Origin: Xylocopa sonorina
Lineage: Eukaryota > Arthropoda > Insecta > Hymenoptera > Apidae
NCBI RefSeq assembly: GCF_050948175.1
Contig: NW_027490262.1
Coordinates: 310,001 to 374,000, forward strand
DNA: 64,000 nt
Reading direction: 5' to 3'
Below are positions 25,171-38,044 of the stretch, one piece after another. Under the pieces are notes generated by a model, which was not told the origin of the DNA, made no database searches, and worked only from the letters and a program-made list of their open reading frames with translations. The stretch's first letter is position 1, and the number at the start of each line of letters is the position of its first letter. The translations under genes and the position numbers were made by a program.

Positions 25171-28100
25171 ATACGATATCGCGTTTTAAGAAGCATTAGA
25201 ACTTTATCGCTTCGATACGTAGACATCTGCCAACGCTATTTCCTAGCTGGGAAGTGTCGCATTTACATTCATTTGATGTGTAGACTAGATATACATAACC
25301 CATCGCAAAGAATATTATATCATATCATGAGACACAGAAATGATATGCGATATCGCGTTCTAAGAAGCATTAGAACCCTATTGCTTCGATACGTAGACAT
25401 ATGCAATCGCTACTTCCTAGCAAGGAAGTGTCGCATTTACATTCAATTGAAGTGAGTACGAGGAATACATAACACTTCGCAGTGAATATTATATCTTATC
25501 ATGAAACATAGAAATGAGATGCGATATCGCGTTTTGAGATGCAATAGAAATATAATGCTACGATACGCAGAAATCTGCAAACGCTATTTCCTAGCAAGGA
25601 AGTGTCGCATGAACATTCTTTTGAAGTGCATGCGAGGTATACATAACACTTCGCAATGAATATTATATGTTGTCACGAAACATAGAAATGAGATGCGATA
25701 TCGCGTTTGGAGATGCAATAGAAATCTAATGCTACGATACGCAGAAATCTGCAAACGCTATTTCCTAGCAAGGAAGTGTCGCATTTACATTCTTTTGAGG
25801 TGAATACGAGGTATACATAACACTCCACAATGAATATTATATCTTATCGTGAAACATAGATCTGAGATTCGATCTTGCGATATAAGAAGCATAAGAACTC
25901 TATTGCTACGATACGTAGACATCTGCAAACGCTATTTCCAAGCAAGGAAGTGTCGCATTTACATTCTTTTGAAGTGAATGCGAGGTATACATAACACTTC
26001 GCAATGAATATTATATGTTATCATGAAATATGGAAATGAGATGCGATATCCCGTTTCATGAAGCATTAGAACTCTATTGCTTCGATACGTAGACATCTGC
26101 AATCGCTACTTCCTAGCAAGGAACTGTCGCATTTACATTCATTTGAAGTGTATGCGAGGTATACATAACACTTCGCAATGAATATTATATCTTATCGTGA
26201 AACATAGATATGAGGTGCGATCTCGCGATCTAAGAAGCATTAGAACTCTATTGCTACGATACGTAGACATCTGCAAACGTTATTTCCTAGCAAGGAAGTG
26301 TCGCATTTACATTCATTTGAAGTGTATGCGAGGTATACATAACACTTCGCAATGAATATTACATGTTATCATGAAACATAGGAATGAGATGCGATATCTC
26401 GTTTTAAGAATCATTATAACACGCTTGATACGATACGTAGACATCTGCAAACTCTATTTCCTAGCAAGGAAGTATCGCATTTACATTCATTTGAAGTGAA
26501 TACGAGGAATACATGAAACTTCGCAATGAAAATTATTTCTTATCGTGAAGCAAAGAAATGGGATGCGATATTCCGTTTCAAGAAGCATTAGAACTCTATT
26601 GCTTCGATACGTAGACGTCTGCAAACGCTATTTCCTAGCAAGGAACTTTCGCAATTACATTCAATTGAAGTGTATGTGATGTATACGTGACACTTCGCAA
26701 TAAATATTATATCTTTTCATGAAACATAGAAATGAGACGCGATATCGCGTTTTGAGATGCAATAGAAATCTAATGCTACGATACGCAGAAATCTGCAAAC
26801 GCTATTTCCTAGAAAGGAAGTGTCGCATTTACATTCTTTTGAGGTGAATACGAGGTATACATAACACTCCACAATGAATATTATATCTTATCGTGAAACA
26901 TAGATCTGAGATTCGATCTTGCGATATAAGAAGCATAAGAACTCTATTGCTACGATACGTAGACATCTGCAAACGTTATTTCCTAGCAAGGAAGTGTCGC
27001 ATTTACATTCATTTGAAGTGTATGCGATGTATACGTGACACTTCGCAATGAAAATTATTTCTTATCGTGAAGCATAGAAATGAGATGCGATATTCCGTTT
27101 CAAGAAGCATTAGAACTCTATTGCTTCGATACGTAGACGTCTGCAAACGATATTTCCTAGCAAGGAAGTGTCGCATTTACATTCTTTTGAAGTGAATGCG
27201 AGGTATACATGACACTTCGCAATTAATATTATATCTTATCATGAAACATGGAAATGAGATGCGATATCCCGTTTCAAGAAGCATTAGAACTCTATTGCTT
27301 CGATACGTAGACATCTGCAATCGCTACTTCCTAGCAAGGAACTGTCGCATTTACATTCATTTGAAGTGCATGCGAGGTATACATAACACTTCGCAATGAA
27401 TATTATATCTTATCGTGAAACATAGATATGAGATGCGATCTCGCGATATAAGAAGCATTAGAACTCTATTGCTACGATACGCAGAAATCTGCAAACGCTA
27501 TTTCCTAGCAAGGAAGTGTCGCATTAACATTCTTTTGAAGTGTATGCGAGGTATACATAACACTTCGCAATGAATATTATATGTTATCATGAAACATAGA
27601 AATGACATGCGATATCTCGTTTTAAGAATCATTAGAACTCTATTGCTACGATACGTAGACATCTGCAAACGCTATTTGCTAGCAAGGAACTGTCGCATTT
27701 ACATTCATTTGAAATGTATGCGAGGTATACATAACACTTCGCAATGAATATTATTTCTTATCGTGAAGCATAGAAATGAGATGCGATATTCCGTTTCAAG
27801 AAGCATTAGAACTCTATTGCTTCGATACGTAGACGTCTGCAAACGCTATTTCCTAGCAAGGAAGTGTCGCATTTACATTCTTTTGAAGTGAATGCGAGGT
27901 ATACATGACACTTCGCAATTAATATTATATCTTATCATGAAACATGGAAATGAGATGCGATATCCCGTTTCAAGAAGCATTAGAACTCTATTGCTTCGAT
28001 ACGTAGACATCTGCAATCGCTACTTCCTAGCAAGGAACTGTCGCATTTACATTCATTTGAAGTGAATGCGAGGTATACATAACACTTCGCAATGAATATT

Positions 28101-29600
28101 ATATCTTATCGTGAAACATAGATATGAGATGCGATCTCGCGATATAAGAAGCATTAGAACTCTATTGCTACGATACGTAGACATCTGCAAACGTTATTTC
28201 CTAGCAAGGAAGTGTCGCATTTACATTCATTTGAAGTGTATGCGAGGTATACATAACACTTCGCAATGAATATTATATGTTATCATGAAACATGGAAATG
28301 AGATGCGATATCCCGTTTCATGAAGCATTAGAACTCTATTGCTTCGATACGTAGACATCTGCAATCGCTACTTCCTAGCAAGGAACTGTCGCATTTACAT
28401 TCATTTGAAGTGTATGCGAGGTATACATAACACTTCGCAATGAATATTATATCTTATCGTGAAACATAGATATGAGGTGCGATCTCGCGTTTCGAGATGC
28501 AATAGAAATCTAATGCTACGATACGCAAAAATCTGCAAACGCTATTTCCTAGCAAGGAAGTGTCGCATTTACATTCTTTTGAGGTGAATACGAGGTATAC
28601 ATAACACTCCACAATGAATATTATATCTTATCGTGAAACATAGATCTGAGATTCGATCTTGCGATATAAGAAGCATAAGAACTCTATTGCTACGATACGT
28701 AGACATCTGCAAACGCTATTTCCTAGCGAGGAAGTGTCGCATTTACATTCTTTTGAAGTGAATGCGAGGTATACATGACACTTCGCAATTAATATTATAT
28801 CTTATCATGAAACATGGAAATGAGATGCGATATCCCGTTTCAAGAAGCATTAGAACTCTATTGCTTCGATACGTAGACATCTGCAATCGCTACTTCCTAG
28901 CAAGGAACTGTCGCATTTACATTCATTTGAAGTGTATGCGAGGTATACATAACACTTCGCAATGAATATTATATCTTATCGTGAAACATAGATATGAGAT
29001 GCGATCTCGCGATATAAGAAGCATTAGAACTCTATTGCTACGATACGTAGACATCTGCAAACGTTATGTCCTAGCAAGGAAGTGTCGCATTTACATTCAT
29101 TTGAAGTGTATGCGAGGTATACATAACACTTCGCAATGAATATTATATGTTATCATGAAACATAGAAATAAGATGCGATATCTCGTTTTAAGAATCATTA
29201 TGACACGCTTGCTACGATACGTAGACATCTGCAAACTCTATTTCCTAGCAAGGAAGTGCCGCATTTACATTCATTTGAAGTGAATACGAGGAATACATGA
29301 AACTTCGCAATGAAAATTATTTCTTATCGTGAAGCATAGAAATGAGATGCGATATTCCGTTTCAAGAAGCATTAGAACTCTATTGCTTCGATACGTAGAC
29401 GTCTGTAAACGCTATTTCCTAGCAAGGAACTGTCGCATTTACATTCATTTGAAGTGTATGCGATGTATACGTGACACTTCGCAATAAATATTATATCTTT
29501 TCATGAAACATAGAAATGAGAGGCGATATCGCGTTTTGAGATGCATTAGAAATCTAATACTACGATACGCAGAAATCTGCAAACGCTATTTCCTAGCAAG
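25171..29600 (+). repeat. Satellite with short higher-order units (4, 5 and 9 monomers)
   Basis: The block starts as a fifth, rearranged copy of the preceding HOR: at about 25690 it skips monomers and re-enters at the variant GCGTTTGGAGATGC. It then settles into shorter periods. The variant monomer beginning ATGCGAGGTATACATGACAC with CAATTAATATT occurs at 27196, 27892 and 28762, spaced 696 and 870 bp (exactly 4 and 5 monomers, 9 together). Blocks with the variants CCGTTTCAAGAAGC and GACGTCTGC recur through it. No genes. Confidence 0.85.
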
Positions 29601-32600
29601 GAAGTGTCGCATTTACATTCTTTTGAAGTGAATACGAGGTATACATAACACTCCACAATGAATATTATATCTAATCATGAAACATAGAAGTGAGGAGCGA
29701 TTTCGCGTTCTAAGAAGGATTAGAACTCTAATGCTACGATACGTAGACATCTGTAAACGCTATTTCCTAGCAAGGAAGTGTCGCATTTACATTCTATTGA
29801 AGTGAATACGCGGTATACATAACACTGCACAATGAATATTATATCTTATCATAAATCATAGGAATGAAATGCTATATGAAGATTTTAGAAGCATTAGAAC
29901 TATATTGCTTCGATACGTAGACATCTGCAAACGCTATTTCCAAGCAAGGAAGTGTTGCATTTACATTCTTTTGAGGTGAATACGAAGTATACATGACACT
30001 ACACAATGAATATTATCCCTTATCATAAAACATAGAAATGAGACGCGATATCGCGTTTTAAGAAGCATTAGATTTCTATTGCTACGATACGTAGACATCT
30101 GCAAAACACTATATCCTAACAAGGAAGTGTCGCATTTAAATTCTTTTGAAGTGAATACGGGGTATACATAACACTCCACTATGAATATCATATCTTGTCA
30201 TGGAACATAGAAATGAGTTGCGGTATCCTGTTCAAGAAGCACTAGAACTCTATTGCCACGACACGTAGACATCTGCAAACGCTATTTCCAAGCAAGGAAG
30301 TGTCGCATTTACATTCATTTGAAGTGTATGCGAGGTATTCAAGACACTTCGCAATGAATATTACCTCTTATCATGATTCATAGAAATGAGATGCGATATC
30401 GCGTTTTGAGAAGCATTAGAACTCAATTGCTACGATACGTAGACATCTGCAAACGCTATTTCCTAGCAAGGAAGTGTCGCATTTACATTCATTTGAAGTG
30501 TATGCGAGGTATTCAAGACACTTCGCAATGAATATTACGTCTTATCATGATTCATAGAAATGAGATGCGATGTCGCGTTTTCTGAAGCATTAGAACTCTA
30601 TTGCTGCGATACGTAGACATCTGCAAACGCTATTTCCTAGCAAGGATGTGTCGTACTTACATTCTTTTGATGTGAATACGGGGTATACATAACACTGCAC
30701 AATGAATATTATATCTTATCATGAAACATAGAAATGAGATGCGTTATGACGATTTAAGAAGCATTGGAACACTGTTGCTTCGATACGTAGACATCTGCCA
30801 TCGCTATTTCCTAGCAAGGAAGTGTCGCATTTACATTCTATTGAGGTGAATACGGGGTATACATAACACTGCACAATGAATACTATATCTTAGCATGAAG
30901 CATAGAAATGAGATGCGATATCTCGTTTTAAAAAGCATGAGAACTCTGTTGCTTCGATACGTAGGCATATGCAGACGCTATTTCCTAGCAAGGAAGTGTC
31001 GTATATACATTCATTTGACGTGTGTGCGAGGTATACGTGATACTTGGCAATGAATAATATATCGTACCATGAAACATAGGAATGAGATGCGGTATCTCGT
31101 TCTAAGAAGCATTAGAACTCTTTTGCTTCGATACGTAGACATCTGCAAACGCTATTTCCTAGCAAGGAAGTGTCGCATTTACATTCATTTGAAGTGTATG
31201 CGAGGTATACATAACACTTCGCAATGAATATTATATCTTATCATGAAACATGGAAGAGAGGTGCGATATTGCGTTTTAAGAAGCATTAGAACTCTATTGC
31301 TACGATCAGTAGACATCTGCAAACGCTATTTCCTTGCAAGGAAGTGTCGCATATACATTCATCTGAAGTGAATTCGAGGTATACATAACACTCCACAATG
31401 AATATTATATCTTATCATGAAACATAGAAATGAGATTCTATATGGCGATATAAGAAGCATTAGAACTCTATTGCTTCGATACGTAATCATCTGCCAACGC
31501 TATTTCCTAGCAAGGAAGTGTCGCATTTACATTCATTTGAAGTGTATGCGAGGTATACAAGACACTTCGCAATGAATATTATATCTTATCATGAAACATA
31601 GAAATGAGATGCGATATTGCGTTTTGAGAAGGATTAGAACCCTAATGCTACGATACGTAGACATCTGCAAACGCTATTTCCTAGCAAGGAAGTGTAGCAT
31701 TTACAATCATTTGAAGTGTATGCGAGGTATACAAGACACTTCGCAATGAATATTACATCTTATCATGAGACATAGAAATGAGATGCGATATTGCGTTTTG
31801 AGAAGGATTAGAACCCTAATGCTACGATACGCAGACATCTGCAAACGTTATTTCCTAGCAAGGAAGTGTAGCATTTACATTCATTTGAAGTGTATGCGAG
31901 GTATACAAGACACTTCGCAATGAATATTACATCTTATCATGAAACATAGAAATGAGATGCGATATCTCGTTTTAAGAAACATTAGAACTCTATTGCTACG
32001 AAACGTAGATATCTGCAGAAACTATTTCCTAGGAAGGAAGTGTCGCATTTACACTCAGTTGAAGTGTATGCGAAGTATACAAGACACTTCGCAATGAATA
32101 TTATATGTTATCATGAAACATAGAAATGAGATGCGATATAGCGTTTTGAGAAGCATTAGAACTCTAATGCTACGATACGTAGACATCTGCAAACGCTATT
32201 TCCCAGCAAGGAAGTGTCGCATTTACATTCTTTTGAAGTGTATGCGAGGTATACATGACACATCGCAATGAATATTATATCTTATCAAGAAACATAGATA
32301 TGTGATGCGATATCGCGTTTTAAGAAGCTCTAGAACCCTATTGCTTCGATACGTAGACATCTGCAAACTCTATTTCCTAGCAAGGAAGTGTCGCATTTAC
32401 ATTCTTTAGATGTGAGTACCTGGTATACATGACAATCCACAGTGAATATTATTTCTTATCATGAAACATAGAAATGGGATGCGATATTGCGATTTAAGAA
32501 GCATTAGAATTCTATTGCTTAGATAAGTAGGTATCTGGAAACGCTATTTCCTTGAAAGGAAGTGTGGCATTTACATTCTTGTGAAGTATAGACGAGGTAC

Positions 32601-35600
32601 ACATAACACTTCGCAATTAATATTATATCCTATCATGAAACATAGAAATGAGATGCGATATCCCGTTCCAAGAAGCATTAGAACTTTATTGCTTCGATAC
32701 GTAGATATCTGCAATCGCAATTTCCTAGCTAGGAAGTGTCGCATTTACATTCATTTGAAGTGTATGCGAGGTATACATAACACTTCGCAATGAATATTAT
32801 ATGTTATCATGAAACATAGTAATGAGATGCGATATCTCGTTTTAAGAAGCATTATAACACGCTTGCTACGATACGTGGACATCTGCAATAGCTATTTCCT
32901 AGCAAGGAAGTGTCGCATTTACATTCTTTTGAAGTGAGTGCGAGGTATACATAACATTGCACAATGAATATTATATACTATCATGAAACATAGAAATGAG
33001 ATGCGATATCGCGATATAAGATGCATTAGAACTTTCTTGCTTCGATACGTAGACATTTGCAAACGCTATTTCCTAGGAAGGAAGTGCCGCATTTACATCG
33101 TTATTTCCTAGCAAGGAAGTGTCGCATTTATATTCTTCTGAAGTGAATACAAGGTACACATGACACTTCGCAATTAATATTATATCTTATCATGAAGCAT
33201 AGAAATGAGATGCGATATCCCGTTTCAAGAAGCGTTAGAACTCTATTGCTTCGATACGTAGACATCTGCAGTAGCTATTTCCTAGCAAGGAAGTGTCGCA
33301 TTTACATTCATTTGAAGTGTATGTGAGGTATACATAACACTTCGCAATGAATATTATGTTATCACGATACATAGAAATGATATGCGATGTCTCGTTATAA
33401 GAAGCATTATATCACGATTGCTACGATACGTAGATATCTGCAAACGCTATTTCCTAGCAAGGAAGTGTCCAATTTACATTCATTTGAAGTGAATACGAGG
33501 AATACATGAATCTTCGCAATGAATATTATATCTTATCATGAAACATAGAAATGAGAATCGATATCCCGTTTCAAGGAGCATCAGAACTCTATTGCTACGA
33601 TACGTAGGTATCTGAAGACGCTGTTTCCTAGCAAGGAAGTGTCGCATTTACATTCTTCTGAAGTGTATGAGAGGTATAAGTGACACTTGGCAATGAATAT
33701 TATATCTTATCATGAAACATAGAAATGAGATGCGATACCGCGATTTACGATGCATTAGAAATCTGCTGCTTCGATACGTAAACATCTGGAAACGCATTTC
33801 CTAGCAAGGATGTGTGGCATTTACATTCTTCTAAAGTGTAGACGATGTGTCAATAACACTTCGCAATGAATATTATATCTTATCATGAACATAGTATCGA
33901 GATGCGATACCACGTTAAAAGAAGCATTAGAACTCTATTGCTTCGATACGTAGACATCTGGATGAAATACTTCCAAGGAAGGAAGTGTGACATTTACATT
34001 CATTCGAAGTGTAGACGAGGTACACATAACACTACGCATTGAATATTGTATGTTATAATGAAACATAGAAATGAGATGATATATCGTGTTCTAAGAAGCA
34101 TTAGAACTCTATTGCTCGGATACGTAGACATCTGGAGACGTTATTCACTAGCAAGGAGGTGTGGCATTTACATTCATTTGAAGTGTAGGCGAGGTATACC
34201 TAACACTACATAATGAATATTATATCTTACAATGAAACTCAGAAATGAGATGCGATATCGCGTTTTAAGGAGCAATAGAACTCTACTGCTTCGATTCGTA
34301 GATATCTGGAAACGCTAATTCCTAGCAAGCAAGTGTGGCATTTTCATTCCTTTGACGTGCAGACGAGATATACGTAACACTTCGCAATGAATATTGTATC
34401 TGATCATGAAACATATAAGCGAGATTCGATATCGGGTCCTAAGAAAAATTAGTACTATATTGCTTCGATTCGTAGACATCTGGAAACGCTATTTCCTAGC
34501 AAGGAAGTGTGGTGTTTACATTCTTTTGAAGTGTAGACGAGGTATGCATAACACTTCGCAAAGGATATTATATCTTATCATGAAACATAGAACGGCGATG
34601 CGATATCGCGTTTTAAGAAGCAATAGAACTTTATTGCTTCGGTACGTAGGCATCTGGAAACGCTATTTCCTAGCAATGAAGTGTGGCATTTACCTTCTTT
34701 TGAAGTGCAGACGAGGTATACATAATACTTCGCAATGTATATTATATCTTATCATGAAGCATTGAAATGAGATGCGATATCGCGTCTCAAGGAGCATTAG
34801 AACTCTATTATTTCGTTACGTAGACATATGGAAACGCATTTCCTGGCAAGGAAGAGTGGCATTTACATTCATTTGAAGTGTAGACGAGATATACATAATA
34901 CTGCACAATGAATATTATATATTATCATGAAACATAGAAATGAGATGCGATATGGCGATTCAAGAAGCATTAGAACTCTATTGCTACGATACGCAGACAT
35001 CTGCAAACGCTATTTCCTATAGCAAGGAAGTGCCGCATTTACATTCATTCGGAGAGCATGAGAGGTATAAGTGATACTTCGCAATGAATATTATATCTTA
35101 TCATGAAACATAGAAATGAGAAGCGACATCTCGTTTTAAGAAGAACTAGAACCCTATAGCTTCGATACGTAGACATCTGCTAACGCTATTTCCTAGCAAG
35201 GAAGAGCCGCATTCACACTCTTTTGAAGTGAGAACGAGGTATACATGACACTTCGCAATGAATATTGTATCTTATCATGAATCATAGATGTGAGATGCGA
35301 CATCGCGTTTTAAGAAGAATTAGAACTCCATTGCTACGATACGTAGATATCTGGGAACGCTGTTTCCTAGCATGGAAGTGTCGCATTTACATTCTTTTGA
35401 AGTGAATACGAGGTATAAATAGCACTCCACAATGAATAATATATCTTATCATGAAACATAGAAATGAGATGCGGTATCGAGATGTAAAGAGCATTAGATT
35501 TCTATTGGTACGATTCGTAGACATCTGCAAACGCTATTTCCTAGCAAGGACATGTCGCATATACATTCTTTTGAAGTGAATACGAGGTATAAATAACACT

Positions 35601-38044
35601 CCACAATGAATATTATATCTTATCATGAAACACAGAAATGAGATGCGATATCGCGATGTAAAAAGCATTAGAACTCCATTGCTACGATACGTAGACATCT
35701 GCAAACGCTACTTCCTAGCAAGGAAGTGTCGAATTTACAATCTTTTAAGTGAATAGGAGGTAATCATGACACTCCGCAATTAATATTAAGTCTTATCATG
35801 AAACATAGAAGTGAAATGCGATATCCCGGTTTAAGAAGCATTAGAACAACTGCTTCGATACGTATACATCTGGAAACGCTACTTCTTAGCAAGGAAGTGT
35901 CGCATTTACATGCAATGGAAGTGAATACGAGGTATACATCACACACCATAATGAATATCATATATTATCATGAAACATAGAATTGAGATGCTATATCGCG
36001 ATTTAAGAAGCATTAGAACTCTCTTGCTTCGATACGTAGACATCTTTCAAGCGCTATTACCTAGAAAGGAAGTGTCGCATTTGCATTAATTTGAATTGTA
36101 TGCGAGGTATACATGACACTTCGCAATGAATATTATATCTAATCATGAAACATAGAAATGAGATGCGATATCGCCTTTTAAGGAGCAATAGAACTCTATT
36201 GCTACGAAACGTAGATATCTGCGGACGCTATTTCCTAGCGAGGAAGTGTCGCATTTACATTCTTTTGTAGTGAATTCGAGGTATACAAAACACTCCACAA
36301 TGAATATTATATCTTATCATGACACATAGAAATGAGATGCGATATCGCGTTTTGAGAAGCAGTAGGACTCTAATGCTACGATACGCAGACATCTGCAAAC
36401 GCTATTTCCTAGCAAGGAAGTGTCGCATTTACATTCATTTGAAGTGTAGACGAGATATACATAATACTGCACAATGAATATTATATCTTATCATGAAACA
36501 TAGAAATGAGATGCGACATCGCGATTTAAGAAGCATTAGAACTCTATTGCTACGATACGTAGACATCTGCAAACGCTATTTCCTAGCAAGGAAGTGTCGC
36601 ATTTACATTCATTTGAAGTGTATGCGAGGTATACAAGACACTTCGCAATGAATATTATATCTTATCAAGAAACATAGATATGTGATGCGATATCGCGTTT
36701 TAAGAAGCTCTAGAACCCTATTGCTTCGATACGTAGACATCTGCAAACTCTATTTCCTAGCAAGGACATGTCGCATATACATTCTTTTGAAGTGAATACG
36801 AGGTATAAATAACACTCCACAATGAATATTATATCTTATCATGAAACACAGAAATGAGATGCGATATCGCGATGTAAAAAGCATTAGAACTCCATTGCTA
36901 CGATACGTAGATATCTGCAAACGCTACTTCCTAGCAAGGAAGTGTCGAATTTACAATCTTTTAAGTGAATAGGAGGTAATCATGACACTCCGCAATTAAT
37001 ATTAAGTCTTATCATGAAACATAGAAGTGAAATGCGATATCCCGGTTTAAGAAGCATTAGAACTTTATTGCTTCGATACGTAGATATCTGCAATCGCAAT
37101 TTCCTAGCTAGGAAGTGTCGCATTTACATTCATTTGAAGTGTATGCGAGGTATACATAACACTTCGCAATGAATATTATATGTTATCATGAAACATAGTA
37201 ATGAGATGCGATGTCTCGTTTTAAGAAGCATTATAACACGCTTGCTACGATACGTAGACATCTGCAATAGCTATTTCCTAGCAAGGAAGTGTCGCATTTA
37301 TATTCTTTTGAAGTGAATGCGAGGTATACATAACATTGCACAATGAATATTATATATTATCATGAAACATAGAAATGAGATGCGATATCGCGATATAAGA
37401 TGCATTAGAACTTTCTTGCTTCGATACGTAGACATTTGCAAACGCTATTTCCTAGGAAGGAAGTGCCGCATTTACATCGTTATTTCCTAGCAAGGAAGTG
37501 TCGCATTTATATTCTTCTGAAGTGAATACAAGGTACACATGGCACTTCGCAATTAATATTATATCTTATCATGAAGCATAGAAATGAGATGCGATATCCC
37601 GTTTCAAGAAGCATTAGAACTCTATTGCTTCGATACGTAGACATCTGCAGTAGCTATTTCCTAGCAAGGAAGTGTCGCATTTACATTCATTTGAAGTGTA
37701 TGTGAGGTATACATAACACTTCGCAATGAATATTATATGTTATCACGATACATAGAAATGATATGCGATGTCTCGTTATAAGAAGCATTATATCACGATT
37801 GCTACGATACGTAGATATCTGCAAACGCTATTTCCTAGCAAGGAAGTGTCCAATTTACATTCATTTGAAGTGAATACGAGGAATACATGAATCTTCGCAA
37901 TGTATATTATATCTTATCATGAAACATAGAAATGAGAATCGATATCCCGTTTCAAGGAGCATCAGAACTCTATTGCTACGATACGTAGGCATCTGCAGAC
38001 GCTGTTTCCTAGGAAGGAAGTGTCGCATTTACATTCTTCTGAAG
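29601..38044 (+). repeat. Satellite, older monomers with segmental duplication
   Basis: Monomers are more diverged than in the HOR region, but long stretches are duplicated. The interval about 32681-33670 recurs at 37060-38044 with an offset of 4379 bp (about 25 monomers). It includes a diagnostic 35-bp tandem duplication at 33064-33133 and 37443-37512. The interval about 33200-36490 recurs at about 48800-52050. Near 36660-36770 a copy of about 32281 is joined to a copy of about 35550, an in-phase chimera. Tandem near-identical monomers occur at 30327/30504 and 31614/31788. No genes. Confidence 0.88.
38041..38044. other. Target-site duplication GAAG, left copy (E2)
   Basis: GAAG directly precedes the 5' LTR and is repeated directly after the 3' LTR at 46833-46836. 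The uninterrupted satellite at about 49266 reads CTTCTGAAGTGTATGAGAGG, showing the pre-insertion site. Confidence 0.93.

Noticed and set aside
6454..38044. CRISPR-like array (regular repeats)
   Set aside because: The repeats are contiguous 174-bp monomers without unique spacers, and the element content is eukaryotic.
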